In this document: one piece after another, positions 15,597 to 25,224 of the stretch
How positions within the stretch are numbered: the stretch's first letter is position 1
How the letters are laid out: every line of letters begins with the position of its first letter
NCBI GenBank assembly: GCA_041685075.1
Contig: JAWLGN010000044.1
Coordinates: 1-25,857 of the forward strand
From: JAMCRM01 sp041685075
GTDB lineage: Bacteria > Acidobacteriota > Terriglobia > Bryobacterales > Bryobacteraceae
Direction: 5' to 3'
Length of the DNA: 25,857 bases
Position numbers and translations under genes: made by a program
The notes under the pieces: model-generated
Told to the model about the DNA's origin: nothing
The model's database searches: none
The model's input: only the letters and a program-made list of their open reading frames with translations

Positions 15597-17446
15597 AGCG
15601 CGCGGCGCGCGCGGCTTACTGGACGGCGCCCTCGCTCGTCTGCCTGGCGGTCTACTGGTACGGCATCCAGGCCTGGTTTCAGGCTGACGACTTCGCCTGG
15701 CTGGGCCTCAGTGCCGAAGTTCGCGACTGGTCCAGCTTCCTCGATGCCATGTTCTCGCCCCGCGCCCAGGGCACCGTGCGCCCGTGGAGCGAGCGCGCCT
15801 TCTTCATGGGCTTCTATGCGCTGTTCGGGCTGGACGCGCTGCCTTTCCGCATCACCGTGTTTCTGACGCAGTTCGCCAACCTGGTGCTGGTGGCCTCGAT
15901 TGCCGCGCGCCTCACCGCTTCGCGCGCGGCGGGTTTCTGGGCGGCGGTATTCTGGGGCACGAACGCCTGCCTGGCGCACGTGCTCACGTGGTCCTCGGCC
16001 TACAACCAGGCGCTCTGCGCTTTCTTTCTCCTGCTGGCTTTCCATTTTCTGCTGCGCTTCATCGAGACCGGGCGGCGGCGCTATGAAGCGGCGCAGTGGG
16101 TGGTCTTCCTGCTGGGCTTCGGCGCGCAGGAGTTGAACGTGGTCTACCCGGCGCTGGCGGGCGGCTACACGCTGCTCGCGGCGCGCAAACACTTCCGCCG
16201 CACGTTGCCGCTGGCCGCCGTCTCCCTAATTTACGTGGTGGCCCACATGCTGGTGGCGCCGCCCGGGGGCACAGGACTTTACGCCATGCACTTCGACCTC
16301 GCGCTCCTCCGCACCCTGGCCACCTACTGGAGTTGGACGGTCACGGTACCCTGGCTGCTGACTCCCTATGGACTGCCCACCGGGTGGGTGGTCGCGGCGG
16401 TGGTGGTGTTGAGCGCGGCACTCGTCGGCTTCGCAGTGCGCCATGCCGTGCGGGGCGACCGGCTGCCGGCCTTCTTTCTGCTCTGGTACCTGGCGGCGCT
16501 GGCGCCCCTGCTGCCGCTGCGCGACCATCTGACCGAATACTACCCCTACGTGGCGGCCATCGGGCCGGCAATGCTGGGGGGCATGGCGATGGCCGCCGCC
16601 TGGCGCCGCAGGGCGGCGTGGAAGGCGGCGGCGGTGTTGCTCGCGGCCGTTTATCTCGTGATCGCTGCGCCCGGCGCGCGCGCCGCCAGCAAGTGGCTGC
16701 ACGACCGCAGCCGCCGCGTCGAGCGCCTGGTGCGGGGCCTCCAGCGCGCCCACGAGCTGCACCCGGACCGCACCATCCTGCTCCACAACGTCGATGACGC
16801 GCTCTTCTGGACAGGCGTCCTCGACCGTCCCTACCGCCTCTTCGGCGCGCGCGTTTTTCTCACCCCGGGAACCGAGCAGAAGATCGCTCCCAATCCCGAG
16901 TTCGGCGACCCGCGCGAGTTCGTGCTGCCCGCGGAAGTTACCGCCAGGGCGCTCGACCGCGATGCCGTGGTGGTCTACGACGCCTCCGCCCGCCCGCTGC
17001 GCAACATCACCCGCGCTTACACCGCGGCCTTCGACTACCGGGTGGCCGACGCGCCGCGCCGCATCGATGCCAGCAGCCCGCTGGCGGACTATCTCTTCGG
17101 CCCCACCTGGTATTCCGCCGAAGCCAACTCCCGCTGGATGCCGGAGAAGGGCACGCTGCGCATCGCCGGACCCACCGCGCCTTCGCAACAGCTCGTCGTG
17201 CGGGGCCTTTGCGCGGCGGAGAACCTGGCGGCGGGGCCCGTGGAGTTGCGCGTCACCGCCGCGGGCGTGCCGCTCAAGCCGGTGCGCATCGACTCGGCCG
17301 GTACGTTTGAGATGGCCTTCCCTTTGCCCGAGGCCGCGGCGGGGAAAGAGGCGATCGAGATCGGTCTCGAAGTCAGCCGCGCCTATACGCCTCCCGGCGA
17401 CGGCCGGCGCTTGGGCCTGGCGCTTGGAAGCATCGAGGTTCGCTGA
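15593..17446 (+). CDS. Polytopic membrane protein, GT-C glycosyltransferase-like, with C-terminal beta-sandwich
   Basis: This 617-residue integral membrane protein has an N-terminal helix, then a first external loop with FQADDFAWLGL. The acidic pair at 32-33 matches the catalytic-loop DD/DE motif of GT-C enzymes, which use lipid-phosphate sugar donors. About ten further hydrophobic helices follow up to residue 365 (for example FLTQFANLVLVASIAARL, WVVFLLGFGAQELNV, LPLAAVSLIYVVAHMLV, AAAVLLAAVYLVIAAPGARA). Residues 370-617 are soluble and extracytoplasmic by topology. Their last 110 residues resemble the upstream lipoprotein (NSRWMPEKGTLRI; GDGRRLGLALGSIEV). Its start overlaps the lipoprotein stop. 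It ends 3 nt from the convergent dehydratase gene. Family membership is by architecture and motif. The acceptor and donor are unknown. Confidence 0.75.
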   Translation: MKRAARAAYWTAPSLVCLAVYWYGIQAWFQADDFAWLGLSAEVRDWSSFLDAMFSPRAQGTVRPWSERAFFMGFYALFGLDALPFRITVFLTQFANLVLVASIAARLTASRAAGFWAAVFWGTNACLAHVLTWSSAYNQALCAFFLLLAFHFLLRFIETGRRRYEAAQWVVFLLGFGAQELNVVYPALAGGYTLLAARKHFRRTLPLAAVSLIYVVAHMLVAPPGGTGLYAMHFDLALLRTLATYWSWTVTVPWLLTPYGLPTGWVVAAVVVLSAALVGFAVRHAVRGDRLPAFFLLWYLAALAPLLPLRDHLTEYYPYVAAIGPAMLGGMAMAAAWRRRAAWKAAAVLLAAVYLVIAAPGARAASKWLHDRSRRVERLVRGLQRAHELHPDRTILLHNVDDALFWTGVLDRPYRLFGARVFLTPGTEQKIAPNPEFGDPREFVLPAEVTARALDRDAVVVYDASARPLRNITRAYTAAFDYRVADAPRRIDASSPLADYLFGPTWYSAEANSRWMPEKGTLRIAGPTAPSQQLVVRGLCAAENLAAGPVELRVTAAGVPLKPVRIDSAGTFEMAFPLPEAAAGKEAIEIGLEVSRAYTPPGDGRRLGLALGSIEVR

Positions 17447-17449
17447 AGC

Positions 17450-18690
<1,241 letters not shown>

Positions 18691-18694
<4 letters not shown>

Positions 18695-19086
18695 GCCCGC
18701 ACAACTCCCGCGCGCCGCCGGATCTCTTCCTGCTCGGCGGTTTCGATGGCGGCCGCGTAGCCTCCGAGCTGCACCGCCGAGGGCGTGGCCGGTTCGTTCT
18801 CCCAATCCTCGCCCGTGGCGACGATGTGGCGCAGGTGCAGCGCCGCCAGCCGCGAACACCAGGGGTCGGTCAGCTCGCGCCCCTGCGCGCGGGCCAGTTC
18901 GCGCAGCGCCGGGTGCGGCAGCGCGATGGTCTTTTCGAGTCTTTCCCCATCGCGTTGGAGCACGAAACGCGCGTCAACCGTGTCGCTATGGCGCAGCGCG
19001 ATGGCCGTCTGGAGCCACTTGAAACAGACCTGCCACGCGCGGCCGAAAGGGTCCGGGCCGGCCTCGAACTGGCGGAAGTTCAGCAT
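18691..19086 (-). CDS. Conserved-looking hypothetical protein, 131 aa
   Basis: I do not recognise a named domain. The protein starts MLNFRQFEAGPDPFGRAWQV, then CFKWLQTAIALRHSDTVDAR and FVLQRDGERLEKTIALPHP, with alternating strands and a helical C-terminal half (DPWCSRLAALHLRHIVATGE). It has no signal peptide or membrane segment, so it is cytoplasmic. GC3 is high and its stop overlaps the GTG of the dehydratase, which supports a real gene. TACAAT at 19100-19095 lies 8 nt before the ATG with no Shine-Dalgarno, so initiation may be leaderless. Its constant coupling to the dehydratase, if seen elsewhere, would suggest a partner or chaperone role, but this is inference. Confidence 0.8.
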
Positions 19087-19093
19087 CGAAGGC

Positions 19094-19100
19094 TATTGTA
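19094..19100. promoter_or_regulatory. Symmetric -10 element shared by divergent genes
   Basis: The sequence CTATTGTAG (19093-19101) gives TATTGT on plus (7 nt before ATG 19107) and TACAAT on minus (8 nt before ATG 19086). The whole intergenic region is 20 bp, so both genes would have leaderless transcripts from one overlapping -10. No clear -35 was seen. Confidence 0.45.
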
Positions 19101-19106
19101 GTTCAC

Positions 19107-19877
19107 ATGGAAGCCTGGGCGAAGGAAGTGGAGGCCGCTATCCGCATCGCGCGGAAGGCCGGTGAGGTCGCGCTGCGCTACTTCGAGCGCGGCGTTACGG
19201 TGGAGAGCAAGCCGGACTCCTCTCCGGTTACCGCGGCGGACCGCGAATGCGAGCGCCTGATTGCCGCCGCGCTCTCGGCCGAGTTTCCGGAAGACGGCCT
19301 GCTGGGCGAGGAGGGCGCCTCCAGCGCCGGCAGCTCCGGCCGCCGCTGGATCATCGACCCCATCGACGGCACCCGCGACTTCATCCGCGGCAACGCGGCC
19401 TGGGCCGTGATGCTGGCGCTCGAGGCCGAAGGCGAAGTCGTGGCCGGGGCGGTCCATTTCCCCGCCGCCCGCGAAACCTTCCACGCCGCGCGGGGCATGG
19501 GCGCCTGGTGCGACGGCAGCCGCATCCGGGTTTCTCCGATCGACTGCGCCAGCCAGGCCGTGCTGGCCATCAACGGCCTGAACTCCATCGGGCGCTATCC
19601 CTTCGCGCCGAGGCTGCTCGAATGGATGCAGCCCTTCTGGGCCGTGCGCAGCATGGGCGGCTGCCTGGACGCCATGATGCTGGCGCGCGGCCAGGCCGAT
19701 CTCTGGCTGGAACCCACCGGCAGCGCCTGGGACTTCGCCCCGCTCAAGGTCGTCGCCGAAGAGGCCGGGGCGCGCTTCTTCGACTTTACCGGCCGGCCCA
19801 CCATCTACGGCGGCAACTGCGTGCTGTGCACCCCGGGGCTGGAAAATGAGGCCCGGCGCCTTCTCGCCTTGCGTTAA
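19107..19877 (+). CDS. Inositol monophosphatase family phosphatase, possibly histidinol-phosphatase (HisN)
   Basis: This 256-residue Mg-dependent phosphatase has the metal site in order: SPVTAADRECE (about 39-49), LLGEEGAS with the conserved Glu (66-73), DPIDGTRDFIRG (about 89-100) with both catalytic Asp, and the late GSAWDFAPLKVVAEEAGARF with the fifth ligand Asp. The DGTRDF variant and the tight insertion-free length are typical of HisN-like members, which hydrolyse histidinol phosphate, but inositol phosphate, nucleotide or sugar phosphates are equally compatible. No other his genes are in the window. It shares a 20-bp divergent intergenic region with the 131-aa gene and is followed after 9 nt by a glycoside hydrolase, so a role in sugar metabolism is possible. 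Confidence 0.9.
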   Translation: MEAWAKEVEAAIRIARKAGEVALRYFERGVTVESKPDSSPVTAADRECERLIAAALSAEFPEDGLLGEEGASSAGSSGRRWIIDPIDGTRDFIRGNAAWAVMLALEAEGEVVAGAVHFPAARETFHAARGMGAWCDGSRIRVSPIDCASQAVLAINGLNSIGRYPFAPRLLEWMQPFWAVRSMGGCLDAMMLARGQADLWLEPTGSAWDFAPLKVVAEEAGARFFDFTGRPTIYGGNCVLCTPGLENEARRLLALR

Positions 19878-19886
19878 CATGGGGGC

Positions 19887-21053
19887 TTGAGGAAGCACCT
19901 CATCGCGCTGCTGCTGGCGGCTGCCGCGCCGCTCTCGGCCGTCGAGATCACCACGGGGGCGATTCTCGGCCGCGGCTACGACCAGCGCGCCTTCTACGTG
20001 CGCAGCTCCCGCTCCGCCGCCTGGCAGAAGACCTGTGCCGGGCCCGAGTACCGTCCCGAAGCCGCGGGCAAGCTCATGAATCTGCGGCTGGCGCAGGCGC
20101 TGTTCGACGACGAGTGGCTGACCGAGCACTCCTTCGACCCCGACGCCAATACCCGCGCCGTCATCGACGCGCTGGATTTCTACAAGCGCCACGGCGTGCT
20201 CATGGTCAACGTCAGCCTGCAGGGCGGCAACCCCGGCTACGAGGCGGCCATCAACGGCATCGCCCGGGAGAACGGTTACAAGTTCGGCCCGGGCAAGGGC
20301 CTGCACGTGAGCGCCTTCCGCCCCGACGGCAGCCTGAAGCCCCAGTGGCTCAACCGTCTCGAGCGCCTGCTGCGCGCCGCAGACCGCCGCGGCATGGTGG
20401 TCAACATCATGTACTTCTACCAGGGGCAGGACGAGCTGTTCGAATCCACCCGGGCTATTCACCGCGCGGCGCATAACATCACCGACTGGCTCATCGCCGG
20501 CAACCACCGGAACATCATCATCGACGTGGCCAATGAATACGACATCGGCCCGCGCTGGGATTTCGACCAGTACATCCCGCGCCACATCATCCCCCTGATC
20601 GATGAAGTGCGGGACCGCTTCCAGAAGGCGCGGTTGCTGGTGCCGGTGGCGGTTTCCAGCGGCGGCCGCATGCGATATCCGCAGTCGGTCCTGGGGCAGA
20701 GCGATATCGTGCTGCTGCACGGCAACGGCCGCAGTCCGGAGGAGAAACTGCGGCGCGCGCGCGAGCTGGCCTCCGTTTCGCGGCCGGTCCTCATGAACGA
20801 GGACGACAACGGCCGCGAGACCACGCAGGCGAATCTGAGGCTGGAAATTGCGAGCTGCGACATCTTCTTCCAGCACGCCGCCGGATGGGGCTACATGCCC
20901 TGGGCGCAGGCGCAGCGCTTCCCCTTCCGCTACCTGCCCGGCGCCGAGGCCACCGTCCGCGACGAGATGGATGTAGCCCAGCGCGATATGGCCTATTTTC
21001 ACGCCGTGCTGGATCACATCGCTAGCCTGGTGATGAAGCGGCCGCCGGATTGA
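19887..21053 (+). CDS. Secreted TIM-barrel glycoside hydrolase-like protein (clan GH-A type)
   Basis: This 388-residue exported protein has the signal peptide MRKHLIALLLAAAAPLSAVE. The start is TTG 19887. An in-frame TAA (the phosphatase stop) lies 9 nt upstream, so no upstream start exists. The body fits an (alpha/beta)8 barrel: VIDALDFYKRHGVLMVNVSL, LLRAADRRGMVVNIMYFYQG, NIIIDVANEYDIG with the Asn-Glu of the acid/base strand, and ARLLVPVAVSSGG. The candidate nucleophile Glu is in RPVLMNEDDNG. It resembles cellulase-superfamily GH5-like proteins, but I cannot assign a family number. The extracellular location fits plant or microbial glycan breakdown. It ends a few bases before the dehydrogenase ATG, so it is probably in one operon with its neighbours. 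Confidence 0.8.
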   Translation: MRKHLIALLLAAAAPLSAVEITTGAILGRGYDQRAFYVRSSRSAAWQKTCAGPEYRPEAAGKLMNLRLAQALFDDEWLTEHSFDPDANTRAVIDALDFYKRHGVLMVNVSLQGGNPGYEAAINGIARENGYKFGPGKGLHVSAFRPDGSLKPQWLNRLERLLRAADRRGMVVNIMYFYQGQDELFESTRAIHRAAHNITDWLIAGNHRNIIIDVANEYDIGPRWDFDQYIPRHIIPLIDEVRDRFQKARLLVPVAVSSGGRMRYPQSVLGQSDIVLLHGNGRSPEEKLRRARELASVSRPVLMNEDDNGRETTQANLRLEIASCDIFFQHAAGWGYMPWAQAQRFPFRYLPGAEATVRDEMDVAQRDMAYFHAVLDHIASLVMKRPPD

Positions 21054-21058
21054 AAGCT

Positions 21059-22090
21059 ATGCGCATTGCCGAACTGATTGCGCCGCGCCGTTTTCGCCTG
21101 GTCGAAGGAGACGTTCCGCGTCCCGGGCGCGGCGAGGTGCTGGTGCGGGTGGAAGCCGTGGGGATCTGCGGCTCCGACCTGCACTCCTACTCGGAAGGCG
21201 CGGTGGGAGACACGCCCTGCCGCTTCCCGCAGGTGCTGGGGCACGAGCCCGCCGGCACGGTGGTGGAGACCGGCCCCGGCGTCACCGGCTGGGCGCCCGG
21301 CGCGCGTGCCGCCTTCGAGCCGGCCATCTACTGCTACCACTGCGAGTTCTGCCGCGCCGGGCAGCACAACCTCTGCGACAACATCCGTTTCCTGAGCACG
21401 CCGGGCAACCCCGGTTTCTTCCGCGAGTTCGCCGTCGTTCCGGAGCGCAACCTGGCGCCCATTCCCGAGAAGCTGTCGCTTGCCGAGGCGACGCTGTTTG
21501 AGCCGCTGGCAGTGGTGGTGCACTCTTTGAAGCTCGCCGCCGTGAGGATGGGGGAGACGGCCGCGGTCTTCGGCGCCGGGCCCATCGGGGCGATGACGGT
21601 GGCCTGCCTGAAGCTGGCGGGCGCGGCGCGCGTCTGGGCCGTGGAGCCGGTGGCGCATCGCCGCGAGATGGCGCTCCAGGCGGGCGCCGATGCCGTCCTC
21701 GACCCCCGCGCCGTCGACCCCGTGGCCGAGATCCTGCGGGAAACCGGCAACCGCGGCGTGGACCTGGCCGCCGACTGCGCCGCCAAAGACGACACCATCA
21801 ACCAGTCGATCCGCCTGGTGCGGAGCGCCGGCCGCGTGCTGCTCACCGGCATCCCTTCCGGCGTCCACACTCCCGTGGAGTTCTCCCACCTGCGGCGCAA
21901 GGAGGCGGCGCTGCTCAACGTGCGCCGCTCCAACCACGACAACGACGAAGCCTTCCGCCTGCTGGTGGAGCACCCGGCGCGCTTCACTCCGCTGGTGACC
22001 CACACCCGCCCGCTCGAGTGCATCGGCGAAGCCTTCGACATGGCCGAGCGCTACGCCGATGGCGCCGGCAAGATCGTCGTGACGATGTAA
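21059..22090 (+). CDS. Zinc-dependent medium-chain alcohol/polyol dehydrogenase
   Basis: This 343-residue MDR-superfamily NAD(P)-dependent dehydrogenase resembles sorbitol and threonine dehydrogenases. The catalytic zinc ligands come from VGICGSDLH (Cys) and LGHEPAG (His-Glu). The structural zinc site is CYHCEFCRAGQHNLC, four cysteines in a C-x2-C-x2-C-x7-C pattern. The Rossmann domain has AVFGAGPIGAMTV (GxGxxG) and AVEPVAHRR, which suggests NAD preference because Glu follows beta-2. ATG 21059 begins MRIAELIAPRRFRLV. TTG 21050 would overlap the hydrolase stop and adds three residues. The likely role is oxidation of a sugar or polyol released by the upstream hydrolase. The substrate is unproven. 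Confidence 0.93.
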   Translation: MRIAELIAPRRFRLVEGDVPRPGRGEVLVRVEAVGICGSDLHSYSEGAVGDTPCRFPQVLGHEPAGTVVETGPGVTGWAPGARAAFEPAIYCYHCEFCRAGQHNLCDNIRFLSTPGNPGFFREFAVVPERNLAPIPEKLSLAEATLFEPLAVVVHSLKLAAVRMGETAAVFGAGPIGAMTVACLKLAGAARVWAVEPVAHRREMALQAGADAVLDPRAVDPVAEILRETGNRGVDLAADCAAKDDTINQSIRLVRSAGRVLLTGIPSGVHTPVEFSHLRRKEAALLNVRRSNHDNDEAFRLLVEHPARFTPLVTHTRPLECIGEAFDMAERYADGAGKIVVTM

Positions 22091-22106
22091 GCGGCGGCGG
22101 CCGGTT

Positions 22107-22322
22107 TCACGTCCGCACGCGCCGGGCCTTGATGGCTTCGAAATCGAGCCTCTCGAGCGCCTCCTGGTTTTCGGGCAGGCTCAATTCTGAAAGCGGAAAG
22201 AACTCGCCGTCCACGTCCAGCCCTTCCCGGCAGCCGCGGGAACTATACAGGAAATCGTGGCAGGCGTCCACACCGCGCTTGCGGAGTTCTTCGGCTAACT
22301 CGTCCAGATCGAGCTGCCCCAT
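22107..22322 (-). CDS. Hypothetical protein, 71 aa, downstream of korB
   Basis: The gene starts at ATG 22322 with GGAGG about 5 nt upstream and lies 29 nt after the korB stop, so it is likely cotranscribed. It is a small acidic soluble protein: MGQLDLDELAEELRKRGVDA, then CHDFLYSSRGCREGLDVDGE, FFPLSELSLPENQEALERLD and FEAIKARRVRT. Two cysteines flank an aromatic stretch. There is no signal peptide or membrane helix. No family is recognised. Position suggests a small accessory to the oxidoreductase, but no direct evidence supports that. Confidence 0.75.
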   Translation of the reverse strand: MGQLDLDELAEELRKRGVDACHDFLYSSRGCREGLDVDGEFFPLSELSLPENQEALERLDFEAIKARRVRT

Positions 22323-22351
22323 ACGCCCTCCGTTCCGCGCCACGGGGCGCG

Positions 22352-23248
22352 CTACATGAGTTCCGCGATGAACTCCTCGACCGTCTCGGGCGGAAGGCGC
22401 AGGGCGCGGTGCGCCAGCGGGCCGCCCTCGTCCAGCACCGGCTCGAGTTGCTCCAGAGTAGGCCGGTCCGTGCACTGGAAGAACTTGCCGATGGGGATTT
22501 CATCGCCCCACAGTTGCGATTTCTCCATCGCCATCAGCCAATCCGACGGGTCGTAGGAAGCATCGTCCTCCAGCTTCTTCACCCGCTGCTTGAACCACGG
22601 ATAGGTGTTGTCGCGATTGTAGGTAACGCAGGGACTGAAGACGTCGATGAAGGCGAAGCCCCTGTGCAGGAGCCCCTGCTTGATCAGATCCACCAGGTGG
22701 CGCTGCTCGCCGCTGAAACCGCGCGCGACGAAGGTGGCGCCCGCGGCCAGCGCCACCGCGATGGGGTTGATGGGCGGCTCGACGTTGCCGAACGGCGCGC
22801 TCTTGGTCTTCATGCCGGCTCGGCTGGTGGGCGAGGTCTGGCCGGTGGTCAGGCCGTAGATCTGGTTGTCCATCGCCAGGTAGAGCAGGTCCACGTTGCG
22901 GCGCATGGTGTGGAGGAAATGGTTGCCGCCGATGCCGAAACCGTCGCCGTCGCCTCCGGTAATCACCACCTTCAGGTCATGATTCGCCAGCTTGACCCCG
23001 GTGGCCACGGCCAGCGCGCGGCCGTGGAGCGTGTGCATTCCGTAAGTGGCGATATAGCCGGGCAGGTTCGAGGAGCAGCCGATGCCGCTGATCGTCACCA
23101 CGTTATGCGGCTGGATTTGCAGTTCCACCAGCGCCTTCTGATACGCCGCCAGGACCCCGAAATCGCCGCAGCCCGGGCACCAGTCCGGATCCACCTTGCC
23201 CTTCATATCGGGCAGCGTCACTTTCGTAAGCGGTGCGCTTGTCGCCAT
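22352..23248 (-). CDS. korB: 2-oxoacid:ferredoxin oxidoreductase beta subunit
   Basis: This is the thiamine-diphosphate and [4Fe-4S] subunit that oxidises a 2-oxoacid plus CoA to acyl-CoA and CO2 while reducing ferredoxin. It has 298 residues, with the start confirmed by GGAG 7 nt before ATG 23248. Cluster ligands: WCPGCGDFG (two Cys), SGIGCSSNLPG, and late FSPCVTYN. The TPP-binding motif is GGDGDGFGIGGNH (GDGD...N form), followed by NQIYGLTTGQTSPTS, characteristic of KorB-type two-subunit enzymes. It lies 11 nt after korA. The substrate is probably 2-oxoglutarate, but pyruvate or branched-chain acids cannot be excluded. Confidence 0.94.
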   Translation of the reverse strand: MATSAPLTKVTLPDMKGKVDPDWCPGCGDFGVLAAYQKALVELQIQPHNVVTISGIGCSSNLPGYIATYGMHTLHGRALAVATGVKLANHDLKVVITGGDGDGFGIGGNHFLHTMRRNVDLLYLAMDNQIYGLTTGQTSPTSRAGMKTKSAPFGNVEPPINPIAVALAAGATFVARGFSGEQRHLVDLIKQGLLHRGFAFIDVFSPCVTYNRDNTYPWFKQRVKKLEDDASYDPSDWLMAMEKSQLWGDEIPIGKFFQCTDRPTLEQLEPVLDEGGPLAHRALRLPPETVEEFIAELM

Positions 23249-23259
23249 GGTTCGCTCCT

Positions 23260-25041
23260 CTATACCCTGACTTCGTGGGTGGGGACCGACAGCGTGGTCC
23301 TGCCGGCCAGTTGTTCCTTCACCGCATCCACGATGTGATGCGGCATGAACGGTTCTCCGTCGTACTTGCGAATGTAGCCGTCGGGAACGAAGCTCGTCTC
23401 GCTGCGCAGGTAGCGCGCGAACTGCCCGCTATAGTTGTTTTCGACGATGATGGTGCGGCGGGAACGCTCGAGGGTCTTCAAGATCGCCTCGCCGTGGAGC
23501 GGCACCATCCAGCGGATCTGGAGCTGGTTGGCGGAGATGCCCTCTTCAGCCAGGATCTCGCAGGCTTCCTGGATCACGCCCTTGGTGGAGCCCCAGCCGA
23601 TCAGGGTCACCTCGGCATCGGTGTCTCCCATCAGCTCGGGAGGCGCCACAGAGGCCTCGATCCCCGCCACCTTGCGCTGGCGCTTCTCCATCATCTCGCG
23701 GCGCCTTGTGGTATCGGTGAATTCGTCGCTGATCAGCACTCCGTCTTCCATGTGCTCATCGGTAGCGACGGTATGGGCATAGCCCGGAACGCCGGGGATG
23801 GCCCGCGGAGAGACGCCGCTTTCGGTGAACAGGTAGCGCTTGTATTCGGCGCCGCCGTTTGCGCCGGTGGCCGAGGTGATCATCTCGCCGCGATCGATCT
23901 CCACGTCGAAGTCCAGGTCCGCGGGATCGACGCTCATGGTGCCTTCCGAGAGCAGCAGGTCCGTCAGCACGATGCCGGGGCACTGGAAACGGTCTGCGAG
24001 ATTGTGCATTTCGGGAATCATCCGGAAGCAGTCCAGGATGTCCGTGGGGGTGCCGATGATACGGGGATAGTCGCCGTGACCCGCGCCCAGCATCTGCCAC
24101 AGGTCGCCCTGTTCGGTCTTGGTGGGAACGCCGGTGGACGGCCCGGCGCGCTGGACGTCGATGACCACCACCGGCGTCTCGATCATGGCGGACATACCTA
24201 ACCCTTCCGTCATGAGAGCGAAGCCGCCGCCGGAAGTGGCGCACATGGCGCGCACGCCCGCGTGAGCGGCGCCGATGGCCATGTTGATCACGCCGATCTC
24301 GTCCTCCACCTGCCGCACCATGATGCCCGCCTTCCGGGCATGCGCGGCCATCCAGTGGAGCACGCCCGTGGAGGGGCTCATGGGATAGGCGCAGTAGAAC
24401 TTCACGCCCGCCGCGGCGCCGCCCATGGCCAGCGCCATGTTGCCGGTGAGCACCGCGTAGCGCCGCTCGGTCATGGGCAGCGGGCGGGCGAACGGCTCGA
24501 AGTGCCGGGTGGCGTAATCGTAGGCCGCCCGGGCAAGCTCCACGTTTTCCGCGGCCACGGCTTCGCCCTTCCTCCGGAACTGCTGGCGCAGGACGTCGGC
24601 CAGCGACTGGAATCCGACCCCCATCATGCTCAGTGCGGCGGCTACCGCCAGGGTGTTCTGCTCCACCTTGTTGCGGCTGTTGTGCGTCAGCTCCGAAACC
24701 GGGAGCGGGCAGAGACGCACGCCCTCCGGCGCCCCCGCGGGCGTGATGCTGTCACCGTTGTAAACCACCGCCGCGCCGGGGCCCAGACGCTCCAGGTGGC
24801 GGTCCATGGTGTCCTGGTTCAGTGGAATCAGCAGATCGATTGTGTCGCCGAAGCTGGTTACCCGCTCCGGACCGGTGCGGATCGTCAGAAACGTATGTCC
24901 GCCCCGGATGATGGATTGGTAGGCATTGTAGGCGATCAGGTGCAGACCCCGCCGGGCGAAGACGCGCGCGAAGATATTGCCCGGAGTCGCCACACCCTGT
25001 CCTGCAGCGCCGCCTATGGACACTGCGAAGGTGTGCTTCAT
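23260..25041 (-). CDS. korA: 2-oxoacid:ferredoxin oxidoreductase alpha subunit (fused gamma-alpha)
   Basis: This is the partner of korB, 593 residues. Residues 1-185 are the gamma domain (MKHTFAVSIGGAAGQGVATP, LIAYNAYQSIIRGGHTFLTI), which binds CoA. The alpha domain follows from about 195 with GNMALAMGGAAAGVKFYCAY, then PMSPSTGVLHW (a YPxxPST variant), EDEIGVINMAIGAAHAGVRA, and ATSGGGFALMTEGLGMS. The C-terminal beta-alpha part has LIGWGSTKGVIQEA and VENNYSGQFARYLR. The start at ATG 25041 has GGGAG a few bases upstream. It is transcribed from a good promoter at 25134-25106. In aerobes this enzyme can replace or bypass the 2-oxoglutarate dehydrogenase complex. Confidence 0.95.
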   Translation of the reverse strand: MKHTFAVSIGGAAGQGVATPGNIFARVFARRGLHLIAYNAYQSIIRGGHTFLTIRTGPERVTSFGDTIDLLIPLNQDTMDRHLERLGPGAAVVYNGDSITPAGAPEGVRLCPLPVSELTHNSRNKVEQNTLAVAAALSMMGVGFQSLADVLRQQFRRKGEAVAAENVELARAAYDYATRHFEPFARPLPMTERRYAVLTGNMALAMGGAAAGVKFYCAYPMSPSTGVLHWMAAHARKAGIMVRQVEDEIGVINMAIGAAHAGVRAMCATSGGGFALMTEGLGMSAMIETPVVVIDVQRAGPSTGVPTKTEQGDLWQMLGAGHGDYPRIIGTPTDILDCFRMIPEMHNLADRFQCPGIVLTDLLLSEGTMSVDPADLDFDVEIDRGEMITSATGANGGAEYKRYLFTESGVSPRAIPGVPGYAHTVATDEHMEDGVLISDEFTDTTRRREMMEKRQRKVAGIEASVAPPELMGDTDAEVTLIGWGSTKGVIQEACEILAEEGISANQLQIRWMVPLHGEAILKTLERSRRTIIVENNYSGQFARYLRSETSFVPDGYIRKYDGEPFMPHHIVDAVKEQLAGRTTLSVPTHEVRV

Positions 25042-25105
25042 CCCGCTCCCTCCCCTCTTTGTGCCATGCGACCGCGGCCCAGGCCGGATCGCATAAGTCT
25101 GATTC

Positions 25106-25134
25106 AGTCTATTCCCGTTTGCTGAAGGTGACAA
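25106..25134 (-). promoter_or_regulatory. Sigma70-type promoter of korAB
   Basis: TTGTCA (25134-25129), exactly 17 bp, TAGACT (25111-25106) on minus, about 65 nt before korA. A C6/G6 inverted repeat (25135-25140 and 25149-25154, 8-nt loop) abuts the -35 and could be an operator. Confidence 0.65.
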
Positions 25135-25224
25135 CCCCCCTGCGGTGAGGGGGGCGGGGAGCCGCAGACATCCCACGGCCGTTCTGTTCCATATCGGCGC
25201 CGGACCTCCTGTTGCGGTAGCCTG

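Noticed and set aside
19080..21017. Minus-strand 645-codon open frame
   Set aside because: It is a shadow of the phosphatase and glycoside hydrolase genes, which carry clear catalytic motifs.
23233..24201. Plus-strand open frame over the kor genes
   Set aside because: It is antisense shadow of korA; no start signal and no recognisable domain.
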